Notes: generated from the sequence alone by a model not told the origin. Positions 34,985-48,455 are shown, counted from the first letter of the stretch. The stretch is 64,000 bases of DNA from Galerina marginata (GCA_023014335.1 JAECYW010000009.1:2170001-2234000), one strand, 5' to 3'. Translations and numbers: made by a program.

Positions 34985-36200
34985 ATATCTGCCACGGCAC
35001 CACACACGAACCTGGTGTTTCTTATATTGTAGATGGGGACTCGGATATTGTGTCACTCTTTAATCTATGCCTGGCTGGAGGATGTACGATATTTGACATT
35101 TGTAGAGATAAAAAAAGGAAAAATGCGAAGAGCAAAATATGGACGATCGACGCAAGGTGCAGTCTGACTGCCAAGTTTCCTGAATCGTTCGTGTTCACGG
35201 AGACATGGCAGATGAAGCTTGCTCCGCGTACCCATCGTTGTCGACATTTGTCCACTGCACCTTTGCCGCACCTTCACAACTAGTATCCTGCGTCAGAACG
35301 CCGGCTGGTGAGTTATTAGCTCTAAGATCTCACCTTTGGAACGGCTTGACAGTCAGCAAAGATGACGACCTACCGAACTGGGGAAACGCGGATCGTTTCC
35401 TAACACTGAGCAATAAATGGTGCCATGAGAAATAGGGTAGCATTCAAGGGTACAGATAACCCTCAACTTGTTTCTCACCTTTCCTATGCTTTTTAAACTC
35501 GATCCTGCTAGCGATGGTCTGTCGGGTTCAAAAGCCTTCCTACGAGGATATTTTTTGTCATCTATCTGCTGCTTTCTTCGACCTTCAGCCTGAGCAGTTG
35601 GAGATCTTTAGGTCTGGCAGTTGAATTCGAGTCCACTGGCACACGTTTGCCTCGTCGATTTCCTGGATACAGGCGTCAAAAATGGGTACTTTCATAGTCG
35701 CTGACCGAATTGACGTCGCCATTGCGTTGCCATTTGGTTGCCATGATAGGCTTTGATATCCAACGAGCGACGAACTCATCTGTCCATCATCAATGGCGGC
35801 GGTGCGGTGAGTCTGATGTCACTGTTCACCCAGGTTTAGGGATTACTTTCGCCCAGTGCCCACACCAGCTCAAGCACTTGTTTTATAGGTTTGGTTCTGC
35901 GTCGCCACATCTAGTCCTAGATACAGGCACCACAGAGCACTGATGCAAAATCTTCTAGGCTTCAGAGGTCGATTATGACGAAAAGCGAGCAGTCTTCACT
36001 GGACACGGCTATCATACGTATGTGGCAGGCTATGGCTTTGACTGATGACGAGGTTCTTCCTTCAATCCTATTCGAGGACCGAATAACATGGCCCAACACG
36101 CCAGTGGGAAACCGCCGACTCATGACAGGCATCTTTTGCAATTACCTTCGGCGGACAACCTCCACAGTGTTCGTATTTCAATCTCGAGTCATTGAAACCC
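34985..36200. other. Gene-free stretch before the first HSF-domain gene
   Basis: No gene is recognised. The last 150 nt share blocks with the sequence upstream of the second HSF-domain gene (see findings), so the promoter region seems duplicated as well. Confidence 0.45.
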
Positions 36201-37120
36201 ATGTCGCACAACGAATCAGACGACACGGATGCCGGCGATGATGTTAACATTGAACTTGTTGGGTATTCTCCTTCCATTCAGGACCTGGTATTGTCCACCA
36301 CGGTGACTGATTTTGCGAGGAAGCTTCACAGGAAAGTATAATCTTCTTTGTACTTGTCCCACTGCTCATACTCGATGTCTATAGCATGCTTGAAGATGTC
36401 TCCACTCAGTCGATTGTGTGTTGGGGTTCCAAGGGGGATTGCTTCATCGTCAAAGTGAGTTTAGTCATTAGCTTCAAGATGTCATTTTTGACCACCATGA
36501 TAGGACATAGATGAATTCTCGATGACCGTTTTGCCACGCATTTTTAACCATTCCAATTTTGCCTCCTTTGTGCGCCAACTCAATAAATATGACTTCCACA
36601 AAGTCAAGCAAACCGACTTTCATCTCGTAGGAGAAAAAGTATGCGATTTTATTTCCACAATCTGAGTTCCACAATCTAACTTCGAATTGATATTATGAAT
36701 TTATAGACCTGCATATTTCGCCACTCGGACTTCCACGCCGATAGGCCAGACGACCTTCAAAACATAAAACGCAAATTGACCAATCTGAAGCCCAGGACTA
36801 GCTCGCTACCCTCGAACGACGCATACTATGCCCCCGGTGCCTCATCGCCCCCTCCCTATATGCCTGCCTCCGATTCCGACTCTGACCAATGTCAGTCGCG
36901 CACCCACAATGTCACCCCGCTGTTAGCTCTCCGGGCCAGTATAAATACTGAGATCGAGCAGATCAAGGATGAAAGTGAAAATCTGAAGGCAAGAGTCCGA
37001 AACCTAGAGGAGGGCCATGAAACTATGCGAACTGGTCTGGAAGGGATGAAGAGGGCCATAGCACTGCGCGCTGTACAGATGCAGGGTCTGGCAAATAGAT
37101 TGGCATCTGTGAGTGGGTAG
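36201..37120 (+). CDS. Short HSF-type DNA-binding protein (copy 1)
   Basis: The product is a nuclear transcription-factor-like protein of the heat shock factor/Skn7 DNA-binding family. Exons 36201-36331, 36385-36454, 36504-36638 and 36707-37120 sum to 750 nt (249 aa). The domain reads DFARKLH, MLEDVSTQSIVCWGSKGDCF, LPRIFNHSNFASFVRQLNKY, DFHKVKQTDF and IFRHSDFHADRPDDL. A Ser/Pro linker follows, then a coiled coil (EQIKDESENLKARVRNLEEG). It stops where copy 2 continues into a long C-terminal region, so it is a truncated paralogue with no activation domain. The first intron has GA instead of GT at its 5' end; no GT donor nearby keeps the frame. It could compete with copy 2 for sites, which is inference. 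Confidence 0.75.
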
Positions 37121-38701
37121 GGCGACATTTGTTGCCACTGCTTGCCGGGGACTTTATTTGGCCCGGTCACGGTAAACCTATTATCATTCGACCAGAATAC
37201 ATGTTAGATTAAATCCATGTAAAATTTAAACAAGCAAGCAGCCAAAAGTGTTGAGTTTGAGTTGCTTTGACAGACAACAGTATCGGCCTTTGCATCCTCT
37301 CCAAAAAATAGGGAAAAGCTGCTAGATGAATATTTGAAGAATATTTAATATTTAGGGTTTGCAGTCCACTGCCTCATTCCCAAGGCATGCGCATCGCATA
37401 ACCGTTGACCTGGAAGTACGTTTATTCCCCTGGCGATGCACCTTGCCACGTCGGGACCTGTGAGTCGATGTCCCCCTGTGGCTTTGACAAGTAACAAACC
37501 TTAGGAGAGCAGGTTTCAGTACTAGTGTAAAAATATTGCCCAGCATCGAGGTCCGAGGACGGGGGGTAAATTTAAATCGCCCTTGGCTGAAACTGAAGCG
37601 AGGAATATATTAATACTGGGGGATCTCTGCTTTTTTGTAACAGCACCTCGAATAAATTAACCTACAGCTGCTCCCGGCATAGTGGTCAAAACGTCTTGTG
37701 TAGGTGTGTGGGGCAAAACCCGAGGTCTTTATGGGCGGACTCGGATGAGAACGAAAGGGCCATCATATGCATCTCACTCAACGAATCCTCTCGAAGATGG
37801 CTACTACTTCGTGATCAGTCATATGAAGAAGAAAATCCACACCGTATACACACGATCGCCACTGCCAATTCTCCTGGACCGTACTAGGAGCCAGTCCGCC
37901 GAAATAGGCAGACGCAGATCAGTTGGTACGGTGAGAAACATGGTTATATAACCCTCCTACCTATTACTAACCCCTTCCTTCTTGACGAGCATCATGTTCA
38001 ATCAATCATCTACCTTTTCACTGCATGCAGTCCACTTTTGCGACTAGGAACGCGGGTAGTGAGAAGAATAATTGCTACCAGCTGCCGCCAGTGAAGAAAT
38101 CCATTCCGAACGAAGATTGCCTTCCGCCACTTCACCGGAATCTTCCCAGTGCCCTATGTCCAGGCGTAGTCAACCTCGAACGCACAATGGTTCAGATGTC
38201 ACCATGGTTCGCATTGTCAAGCACCAAGAAAGGTGGTGCAGTTGTGGTCCAGCCAATCGGATCCTGTAGAGGGTTCCAACGCACAGCGGACTCGATATCA
38301 CTGCACTCTAGGATCGCTTTTGCTAACACAGCTAAGGCATTTTTGAGGTTTGATCTGCGCACATCGCCATCCTTCGCTCGAGCCGTCGTAGTTCTGACCA
38401 GATTTTATTTGGCTCCAGGTAGTCGAAGAATATGGAGACCGAGTACCTTTACCTTTGGCGGGGCTTCTCGTATACATGAGTGGTTTTTTTGGCCATGTCG
38501 GTACCTTACTGTGAACCTTTGCGGATAAGCTATGCAACGAGCCTTCTTGTTGTCCTATTCGAGATCTGAATAACACGAACTAACACGCCAGTGGGAATCC
38601 CAACTGCCGAGGTTCATCAGGGAAACCCCATACCATTCCGACATCAGAGTCGATCGTCGTCATCGCACAACCTCTACATTACCTCCACAATATCAAAGAT
38701 C
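37121..38701. other. Spacer between the two HSF-domain genes
   Basis: No gene is recognised. The open frames at 37682-37951 and 38025-38528 have no known domain. The part from about 38545 resembles the flank before copy 1. Confidence 0.4.
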
Positions 38702-41123
38702 ATGCCGAACAACGAGTTGGACGAGATAGCTGCAGGCGACAATAACACCATTGATTTAGTTGGTCGTTCGTCCCCAGCCCAGGACCTTGTAATGACAACG
38801 GCGGTGTCCGATTTCGCGAGGAAGCTCTACAAGAAATTTTCTTTCTTCTTTAACACTCGTCTGATTACTTACATTGCAACCTTTACAGCATGCTTGAAGA
38901 TGGTTCCACTCAATCCGTCGTTTGCTGGGGTTCGAAGAGGGATTGCTTCGTCGTCAAAGTGATTTCCTATCTTTGTCTCAGACGTTTGACTTTTAACGAT
39001 CGTCATAGAACATCAACGAATTTTCGAAGACCGTCTTGCCCCAAGTCTTTAACCATTCCAATTTTCCCTCCTTCGTGCGGCAACTAAATAAATACGACTT
39101 CCACAAAGTCAAGCAAACCGAGTTTAATCAACCTGGTGAACAGGTATATATGCGCTCGCATCAGCTTCAATTTTTCTCCCTAATTCTTATTACAGACTGC
39201 TACGTTTCGGCACCCAGACTTCCACGGCGACAGGCCAGATGATCTTCAAAAGATAAAACGCAAAGTGACCCCCTCGAAAACCTCGGCTGGTACATCTTCT
39301 GGCTCGATTCACTCTGATAATGTCAATTCCAATACATCTTCTTCCTCATCTCTTCCTTACGCGTCTTCCTCCAACTCTCGTTCCTACCCAAGATCCTCTA
39401 ATTCCAATTCCGATCAAGGCTACTCGCGCAGTAATGACCTCATCTCGAGGTTGGCATCTCAAGCAAGTGTGAAGGTAGAGGTCAACCACTTGAGGGGCGA
39501 AAATGAAGTTCTGAAGGCGAAAGTCCGGGATTTAGAGGAAACTCAAGGAGCCATGCAGTTGGAGATGAGTACGATGAGGAGGGCTGTGGCTGAACAAAAT
39601 GGACAGATTGAGGTTTTGATGAACCTTTTGCATTCCTTCAGTGGTGAGTAGAATTTCAGCGTCATCATGATCGTCACCGTCCAGAAATCCCGTTGCCTAA
39701 GGCCCAACAATTATATCATTTTGTTTTCCGTATTATGGCTATTGTCCAACTATATGCTTGGTACTAGTACCTTAATACGTGACATTTTTATTTTCCTTGA
39801 AAACTTCCAAACTGCGTTACTTTTTCTACCAATCTTTCTTTCTCAGTCTTTGCAAAAAGACTCGCCTATTGCTTTATTTTTCTGGGCTTAGGTGTGACAT
39901 GGCTAACCCTTCTCTTAGTTCAATCGAACCCTTCCATTCGTTTAGCTCTGGCCCAAACGGTCTCAAATTCGGCCTCAATGTCGACCTCGTCACCAGCCGC
40001 GGAATCGACGTCTATGATCACCGGAAACATTCGACCAGTGGGTTCGCTTACTGATCCAGACCAATATCATCTACTACTCGGGGATGAATACCCCTCTGAC
40101 CCAGGATTACAACCCCAGGAACTGCTGTCGCGGTTACAACAGCATCAACGCATCGACCGCTCGGAATTCTCTGGAAGAAATGTCGGCCCGCATTCAGTCA
40201 GGTTGCCAGAAAACATGGATGTACAACATGTCGTCCATTTCGAGCCCGCCACTTCTGCTTCACTCATTCCAGTATTTGGAAATCTCGGTCAAGTCAGACA
40301 AGCGACGCTGTTGCAGACGAGGGAGGTTGGCCGGCGAACCGCTGCAGATCTTTCCAGTAAAGCTCATCAGGATGCTGGACTGTGGACCGGCATGGACATC
40401 GATGAAGGCGGATCATACACCACTTCCGAATGGTCTTCCGATACCTTTTCTCCACATACCGGCCATCAAATCCGTCGAAACACGGAGACGGGTAAGCGGC
40501 GTCGAGATGCAGAAGATCGGTTCCTCAACGTCCATCGCGCAATAGGTCATGGGCAAACTGGACAGCCTGCAAGGTTGGATTCCAATATGGAGCGTTTCCG
40601 CCAGCACATGGATAATCCAACTTTTGGGCTGCAGACTCTTCCCGAAGGTAACGTTGCCGCTGGCGTGGGTGCATATGACATGGATGTAGGAGTAGGTCCA
40701 GTCGGGCGAAGAGGAAGAAGTCTTAGTGTTGGAGATGAGGAGTTTCAAGCCCGCCACCCTCTCGTAGTGGTGCCATCTCAATCCGGACGGAGGGCTCTCG
40801 GCTCACAGGGTGTAAGATCATTCGTGAATAGCGAACACGAGATCGAAAGAGAAAGAGGGCATGCGCAAAGGAGTCTGAGACGACGTGGGAGCGATGATGC
40901 CCCTTTTCGACCCGGTGACGATGTTGGTGGAGTGGACATTGATATGCGCCAGCTGCCTTTGGCGGCGCCCCCGCCGATTCCTTTCCAGACGCCTGGAGGT
41001 TGGAGCTTTGATACCGCCGTTCTCGCCAGAGATGGCATACTTCATGATTCGGATATTGGTGGGCCACCTCATACCTCCGAACCCAGATCACAAAACCCAG
41101 ACGCCGACGCGATGTCGAGATAA
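38702..41123 (+). CDS. HSF-type/Skn7-like transcription factor, long form (copy 2)
   Basis: Exons 38702-38832, 38889-38958, 39009-39143, 39196-39643 and 39919-41123 sum to 1,989 nt (662 aa). The first three exons have exactly the lengths of copy 1 (131, 70, 135 nt). The DNA-binding domain shows DFARKLY, MLEDGSTQSVVCWGSK, VFNHSNFPSFVRQLNKYDFH and ATFRHPDFHGDRPDDLQKIK, closest in style to Skn7/Prr1-type HSF domains. A Ser-rich linker and a coiled coil (NHLRGENEVLKAKVRDLEET) follow, then about 400 disordered residues. No response-regulator receiver domain is seen, so it is not a complete Skn7. The first intron is GA-AG as in copy 1. The fourth intron (39644-39918, 275 nt) is unusually long here. 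Confidence 0.78.
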
Positions 41124-41614
41124 TTCGATCGAGTTGTCACTCGAGGACTGAGGCACGAATACGATTTTATATGCCGTCTCCTGTTCTTCCTACCTCCATG
41201 CCGATCTTTCCCGGGTTTACTACTCACTGTACATCAATTAGAATTACATCTCTTAGGCTGCTGGACACTGCACAGACGCGGTCAGTATAATTTACATGGC
41301 TGGAGGTAAAATACAATCTATTTGAAGAAACGATTATACGACGGATAACACGACAACAAAACAGAGCCAAGCCACAACAATATCGCAAAAAGGGAGAGCA
41401 AGATTCCAAAGAAGACGAAAGCAAGGTGGTAATGGTAGTACTATCGGGTTTAACGAATAGATGCGTTATGTATGGATATAGAGCAGATGCAGATGCAGAT
41501 GCAGAAACAAATACAAATACAGAGAGATGCGTTGTATGCGTTCCAGGCAGTGGGTTGGGGCAATAACCAGGGAATCCGGAGAAGCAACGAATCTAAGTCC
41601 GTGCTCAATGCAAC
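41124..41614. other. Convergent spacer with a short tandem repeat
   Basis: There is no gene. A GATGCA hexamer repeat (about 41485-41503) lies in what should be the 3' region of the minus-strand regulator. Confidence 0.4.
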
Positions 41615-44600
41615 TCAATCTTCGAAGAACTGTCGGGGAGACCCAACCTGAAAATGGGTCCAGTAAGACAAGGGTGCCAGGGAACATATGCGGGAGAGTG
41701 CTTACATTACTCATATACGTTTGCCATGTCTCCTGCAAGCTTCGGTCATCAGCAGCGATGCCGCGCAATGCACTTTCTGGTGTATACTGCTGATGTTGAT
41801 GATGTACAGGTCCTGGAGCAGCGGCATATCCGGACGTCGTTTGCTGGTCCGGCATGGCAAATGAGGTCGATGCGGCAGGCCAGTACTTGTAGCTATCTGG
41901 AATATACGCCACATTAGACGAAGGTGCATGAGGAGAGACTCCCATTGGGTGGCCGTAGGACGTGCTGGGTGGTGTGTAGTTGACGGAGGCTGTCCCTGAA
42001 TGCGTCGACTCGGGGCTGGGATGATGAGAGTATTCCGGGGGAATGGCGTACATGGAGTGTTGTTGCGGTTGAGAAGTATGTTCCGGTACACCTGTATGTT
42101 GGGGCTGTATTGGCTGAGGATGTGACTGAGATACATGTTGATGGTGCTGATGTTGTTGTGCAGGAGGGTTAGGATGCGGCACTGGCGGTGGGAACTGGTA
42201 GGTGCGTTCGATGCTAGGTTGTCGATGGTGTTGCTGCTGGTGATATTGGGAAGGCGCAGGTATTTGCTGCGCTGGATGGGACGTCGCGGGCCCATCAAGA
42301 GGAACGGCAGGCACGGTGGTATATCCATGGCGTTGGGTGGCGTCGTCGTAAGCCTGTGCGTGGTATCGACCCATCTGCTGCTGTTGGATCTCCAACTGCT
42401 GACGGAACTGTTCTTGTCTCTGACGTTGCTGAAGCTTCTCTTGCTGGCGTTGGATTTCCATCTGTTGCTGGAGGGCTTCCTGATGCGCTTGTGCCTGTGC
42501 TTGTTGTTGACGCTGGAGTTCTTGCTGCTGTTGTCTCTGGATTTCCTGTTGTTGGCGTTGGATCTCCTGCTGCTGCTGCAATTGCTGCTTCCTCGCCAGC
42601 TCCTGTCTCTCTATCTCCTGTCTCTCCATCTCGCGGCGTTCTGTCTCTTTTCGTTCTTGATCCAGTCGCTCCATTTGCAGTCTTTCTGCCTCCTGTCTCT
42701 CGAATTGTTCTTGTTTCATCTTGGCTTGATACATCGCCTGTTGGTGGTCATTTTGCTGCTGGGGGAGGTGGGGCTGGTGGTGGTACTGTTGCACATGTTG
42801 TTGTTGATACGGTGGTGGTTGCGGCGGTTGAGTAACCAATTTGGGTCGAACTGGAGAGCCTCTCACAACAGGATCCACGACCATGGGCACGCCACTAAAC
42901 AATTCTCCCCCACTTCGATATGCATTCTGTATTTGCGCCTTGATATGCCCATGGAACATGTTGAGTTCGGAGACCAAACTTGGGTGGACACCTGCGAACG
43001 ACGGGTGGTCCATCAATGCTTTTGGCGAGTCGCTGACTGAGCGCGCGGACTTGGACGATCCGCGTGATGGCATAGATGGGGCAGGTGCGATGGGGGCAGG
43101 TGCGGAGCCACCGGACGGCGTCACCTTGGTACTGACGGTGTGAGTCTTGCCGCTGAATATGGATAGTTCGTCTTTCGCCTCGTTTGGTTGCGATGGCTTG
43201 AAGATGTCGTTAGGAATGGCCGTGGGGATACCACTATTTGCATCACGGTAAGCTACTTGGGCTTTGCTCTGCAAACGTCTGAGAATAGGCTGCATAATGC
43301 TTAACGTTAGACTTTGGGTGTCACATCATGTAATAACTATACGCACAAGGAACTTGCCCGCCCTACCGCCATAAGCTGCAGCGGTCTCAAAAAGATCACA
43401 CGCAGTTCGCAGTTCCAGCAATGCTGCAGGGGCGATCTTTGACCGCGAACTATGCGTGGCAACGGAAGCCAACATCACCTAGACAGGCAGTTAGATACAC
43501 TATATCACCCGCCATAAAGATACATACCGAGGCGGAGAACGCATGTGTCCAGAGCACCCAAAAGCGCGCGATCTGAGCGGGAAACATGGAGAACTGCAGC
43601 TTGACAGAGGCTATGATGGTGCAAGCACTTCGATAGCCAGCAAGGAACGAAGGTGCGTATTGGCTCTTGATGGGATCCAAGGGGTTACTCGAGATAGCAT
43701 GAGCGAAGAAACAGCGATGGATATACAGCAAGGCTGGTAAAAGGTCAAAAGGCCGTCAGGATAAAGAAAACATGAACAGAAGAAGGGACTTACTGAGTTC
43801 CCGATAATTCTGCGGCATGAAGTGCGACATCGTCTGAGCCAACCCAAGGCTCTGTGGTGGAGGGCCTTGGGCGTATAATGGCAAATCCATATCGCGGACT
43901 TTCCGATCCAGGTCGAGAATGATGGAGTATTTAGGCGCACGGGAAGTGAGAGTACCTTGGACAACTGCTGAGACACACTCAGCGCCAAAGCGAGCTTTCC
44001 AATATGGGACTGAACAAAGTTAACGAGGTGCTGCAAGAGACCTGCAAGAAAATACTCACAACTTGGCTGGACGGAACCGTCGTCCGCGATTGTTTGATCA
44101 GGATCCGCGGGTAACTCGCAGTCAACGAATGGAAGAGAAAAAGTCGCTAGTCGACCTGTAGCTAGACTCTGTAAGGCAAGATGTCCCACAGTTAGCTCCC
44201 TTCACAGGTGAAGGAGATAAAAACAAACACACCTGCCAGCAGTCCGTGATAAAAAGCTCCCAGAATAGCGCCCTTCGTTTCTGAACTTCGGCTGGAGTCA
44301 GCTTCCAACGTGCACAGTCGCGATCTGTAGAGAAGTCAGTTCAAGAGGATTGGTCCCACATTGATAGAAAAATACGAACGTAAGCCAATCTAGTATCGAT
44401 AACCAATAAGGCACAAAAAGTATGGATATAGCATCAAATGACTCACACTTTGGGATAATTTACAAGCCAGACCCATGAGAGCCCATGTTGTCTCAATGCT
44501 GTTCTCTCCGCTGCATATTCCCTCATATATTGCCATCAAGCTCAGCGTTTGGACGGTCGCTACGGAAGGTGGCCGTTCAAGTATACCGTTCCTGGAAACT

Positions 44601-46382
44601 TTGGGGTCTGCTGAAAGGCAGTACTCGGCGTGAGCATTAAGGATTAGATAATTCTACAATCAATATGTTTTACCTGTAACACCTCTACCAGCACCAGGAT
44701 CCAAAGTCAGTGCCGCTTTTGTTAGTTGATAGAACTTTTCTGCGGGCGCGTTGTCCGGTGGAGGGGGCAGATTTGTGTCTGTCAAAGCACCGAAGCAGAA
44801 TATGACGAACAGCAAAGCCAGGTCGTGAGATGTGCCCGTGCGATGTGTCGACTCACTCGTCGTTGCCGTACCGGTAGTGCTGGGTGCCAGGCCCCCAGCG
44901 GGAGGAGACACCGAAGGGGCGGCAGCAGCCGCTTCTTCATACCAGAGCGGGAGAAGTTCCGATTCGATCTGCCTCTGCGTGACAGCGCCGAAGAACCAGG
45001 GAGCTTGCTCGAGATAGAGCTGGACGAGGCGTAAGGCTTCCGTGTATGGCGGCAGGTACTGCGCAGTAAGCATTTGTAGAGTAATGGGATGCTTTGGCGA
45101 AAGGCGAGACAAAGACGTAAGTGACGAGGGATTGAAAGATGACGAGGACGACATTACAGATGCCGCGGAGGAACTGCCATGCGAAAGCGAAGGCGCCAGA
45201 GGGAAGGACGCCGCCAAGGTTGTTACTGAGTTTTCTAGAGTTCCGGTATTGATATGCTGGTACGTTGAATTGCTGTTGAAGTCCGCATACGATGAGGAGG
45301 ACGAAGCATAGCGATGTGGAGGCGAAGGTTCGTTCAGTGGTGTTTCGGGGTATGTTGAAGAGGGTGATGATACTTCTCCCTATTAGTAGCTTGAGAAACG
45401 GGTGAAGCAAGAACAATATGGTGTAAAACGCACGATAAGCAGAGACTATTCCAGAAGCCATGGGTTAGTTGTGCACGAAGGCTAAACCATGGACACCTAC
45501 CTCTGAACCAGCGGACCTTCCATAAAACGTGGCTGCACCATCGTCTCGTATTGCCAAAGTACCAAATGCGTCAATGTATTGCTCTCCACCATCTTCGTCC
45601 TCGTCGTCACGTTCGGCCCCTTCTTCTCCGCCAGGAGCGTTAGAAGCAGAGTGCAATTCAATTGAGGACTTGATTTTGAGCAATTCTCGCTCGAGAAGGG
45701 GATGGGGTTCTCCAGTCGGTCCATTAAGTGATGATTGCAGGATTGCAAGTGCGTCCTCGAGTTGACGAATGCGGTCGGACATGGTTGCGATCTTCTGGTG
45801 CAGTACCTCGGTATCCGCGAGAACGAACCTTGGAAACAAGTAAGCCACAAGGCCGGCGGTCATTTCGCGACACTTTCGCCTCCCACTCACCGCGTTCCCT
45901 GGCCAGTTATGAGACTCCCATTGGGACAAATGGCTGAACACCCTCTTCGCTTGCAGCTACGTTATAATTGATGAGATCAGTGGCAGCAAGAAAGGGGCTT
46001 TCAATGAGCACTATTTAACAAAGTACACCATTGAGCACGAACCTTGAACACGGTACGGTTTTATCGCATTTCAGCTTGAGTCTAGAAAGAGAAGAAGGCC
46101 ATACAAGTTAGCAAACATATCACAAGCGGGGCATACATATGATTTCCGTGATCGGTGGCGGCATCAATTCAACCTTGCTTTCTGCACCCAACCACGACCA
46201 GGGTTCTAAACGACTTGTATGACCTACCGACGACATTCTGCACAGGATAATGCGCCTAGACGATGGTCAACCACGAGAAATACCCAGTAACTGACCCTAA
46301 AAGATAGCGCACCTCTGGCTCGCTTGGACTCCTTGTCCTGTGCTCTTTGGCTCTGGGGGTCCTTCCTCGCCGCCTGTGGCAT
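41615..46382 (-). CDS. Zn2Cys6 transcription factor with fungal-specific middle domain and Gln-rich tail
   Basis: The start at 46382 gives MPQAARKDPQSQRAQDKE. Three short introns then assemble a zinc cluster: SCAECRR, LKLKCDKTVPCS and SCKRRGCSAIC, with the C-x2-C-x6-C-x5-C-x2-C spacing. A linker coiled coil follows (MSDRIRQLEDALAILQ). The fungal-specific transcription factor domain is read through ITLQMLTAQYLPPYTEALRL, VQTLSLMAIYEGICSGEN, WALMGLACKLSQ and SLATGRLATFSLPFVDC. The C-terminal exon (to about 43295) is very rich in Gln and Glu, then Pro/His/Tyr. It is spliced at the end to NVGSPRQFFED and TGA at 41615-41617. It should be a DNA-binding nuclear regulator; its targets are unknown. All junctions checked are in frame. 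Confidence 0.87.
42360..42830 (-). repeat. CAG/CAA-rich (polyglutamine) coding tract
   Basis: Imperfect Gln-Glu-Arg runs such as QQQQEIQRQQQEIQRQQQQ arise from CAG, CAA and GAG codons. On the opposite strand this gives long leucine-rich open frames that are not genes. Confidence 0.8.
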
Positions 46383-48455
46383 AATTTGATATGGAGGTAA
46401 GAGGAGAGGAGGAGAAAGAAAGATGAGGAATATGGTTCGAGGTAGAGGAGGCACACGGCACTGTGAAGCTTCTCCCAACGACTGCACGGTGTTCTCGGGC
46501 GCAATTAGATCTTCCTCCCAAAGTCCGCCTACAGCTCTGCCAGTTCCGTCCCATGCACCTCCATTTTAATCCTTACCCCTTTGCCTCGTTGCACAAATCC
46601 GCTTCACAGGTTATTTTTCTCTCGATAGCGCTCCGGATCGAGCCTTACATGCCGTATCCAAAACCTTAGACGACAGCCCAGAAAACATTTCATATTTTTG
46701 GGTTGTTTCTTTCACGGAAAAAACTCGTTCAAACTCGACCCTTTACTCTATCGCGTTAGCTGTTCAAAATTTTAGGGTCTCCTCCGGCATCGTTCAGGCT
46801 GGCTGAGTCATATGTCTACTGCCATGGATAGCGAGGAGTAAGAATGCAACTCGTACCAATTCTGGTGACGTCTCCGGCTCTCACAGCTACCCAAGAAAAG
46901 GTAATATACTTAGAAAGGCGAAATCTGTCAAACTATTATTACCCGACTCAGTTACGCAATCTGATAAATCGCCATCGCGCAATTCCTGTGTCAGAATAGG
47001 TTATGGTTCTCCTGCAAAGCGTCCAAGCTCTCTCGCTCTCTGTGTTGAATGCATTCCTGGCTATGATTGGGTTGGATATCTCGAGACTTATCCAAACCGT
47101 TTCAAGCTGCAGCTTCTCCGCAGCAGTTCGCTTGACGTGGACGTGAGCACACATTAATGATTTAATACCTTCATGATATGAAAGAACGTGAGCACTAAAC
47201 CTCTTTCTTAGATCGCCCCTGATATTTCCCTTGCCTTACAGTAATCGATAAGTCCAAACGCCTCGCCTATGGATTTTCGGCATCAACCACAGCTGGGCAC
47301 TGGTCTCCCGTAATCCAGGACGGACTTGGAGTGATGGATTAGCTGAGTGCGGCGTCCCTGGAACTGCGCTAGAATTGCGAGCGTCATAGAGCCCAATGTC
47401 GAGACCTCCCAATGGCGCCTTCTCGACGGTATGCGGCCGGCTATGACTTTTGTCATGCAACAGCCGGATCTAAACCCACGGTTACATCGTAACTAACTGC
47501 AAGATAATCACCATCCCCTTGCACAAATAATTCTGTCGAACGTCAGAAGTTTAGAAGCCACAGAGGAAGGTCCAAGCAGCCAAGAACACCTGGGATAACG
47601 AAATAATCGATATAAACACAATATGTCTCGACCTGTCTCGACGACGGTACATATACCATCTCAACTCTCGGTCTATATACACGCTTCAATGGAAATATCA
47701 GCGCGTCGTCTAAGCATGGGAGCCAGTGGGAGGTGGTGCATTCAGATCGGCCCAGACAGGCAGTGCCCGGCGAACAGCCTATGCACTGACAGTCAGACCA
47801 TTGGTGAGTAGCGCACTCGAGCTCGAAATATGAAAAAACGCCGAGTCTATCATTAGGTTTGGTACGGTATCATGATCGTGAAGATCCTTCGATCAAGTTC
47901 GACGAAATTAACCACTCAAACCCCAGTCGCGATCGCGGTCAGGCATTTCCGAACAGCCGAGCAGCCGAATACCTTTGAAGATGTTCAAAATTAAGTCGTC
48001 ACGGTTGTGAAAATGGCCTGTATTCGCAGTACCCACTCCTTGGCCAATTGTCACTTTCAGGGTTCAGACGACTGGTCGCAGACGATTAAGCTTCCGTCCG
48101 AGTGCTGAATATTTGGTTATTCCTTGGAGTACTTACGACATCAATGGTCTGGAGGATTCTGTCGTCCACTGATCCAGAGAGACGGATCCGACTTCTATGA
48201 CACTCTGATCCGACTCTAGATGATCACGGTCGTATGTACCCTAAACCGGCCGCCACAGAAGGGCCTTCAAACTAATCACATCAGTTTCATGCAGCCAAGA
48301 ACGCAGACTCGGAGGTCTAATAAATAACGGGCTAGATGATCTCGACGAGCGACCTATCCCCTACTGTAGACATTAACAAATGTGGTTCCTTTGATCTCTG
48401 AATTATCCTTGTTCATCAAAGAGAAAGAGTTCAATAAAATAATGAGGGGCCATCT
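46383..48455. other. Gene-poor region, first half
   Basis: Promoter sequence of the minus-strand regulator lies at the left end. Beyond that no gene is recognised; the open frame at 47623-47811 has no known domain. Confidence 0.45.

Noticed and set aside
35050..35283. Extra 3' exon for BTN1
   Set aside because: A splice from 34962 would be possible, but the protein already ends with the normal family tail at 34984.
39667..39891. Small ORF between HSF copy 2 exons
   Set aside because: It lies within the 275-nt intron needed to join the coiled coil to the C-terminal exon.
42135..43040. Long leucine-rich plus-strand open frame
   Set aside because: It is the complement of the CAG-rich polyglutamine tract of the Zn2Cys6 gene.
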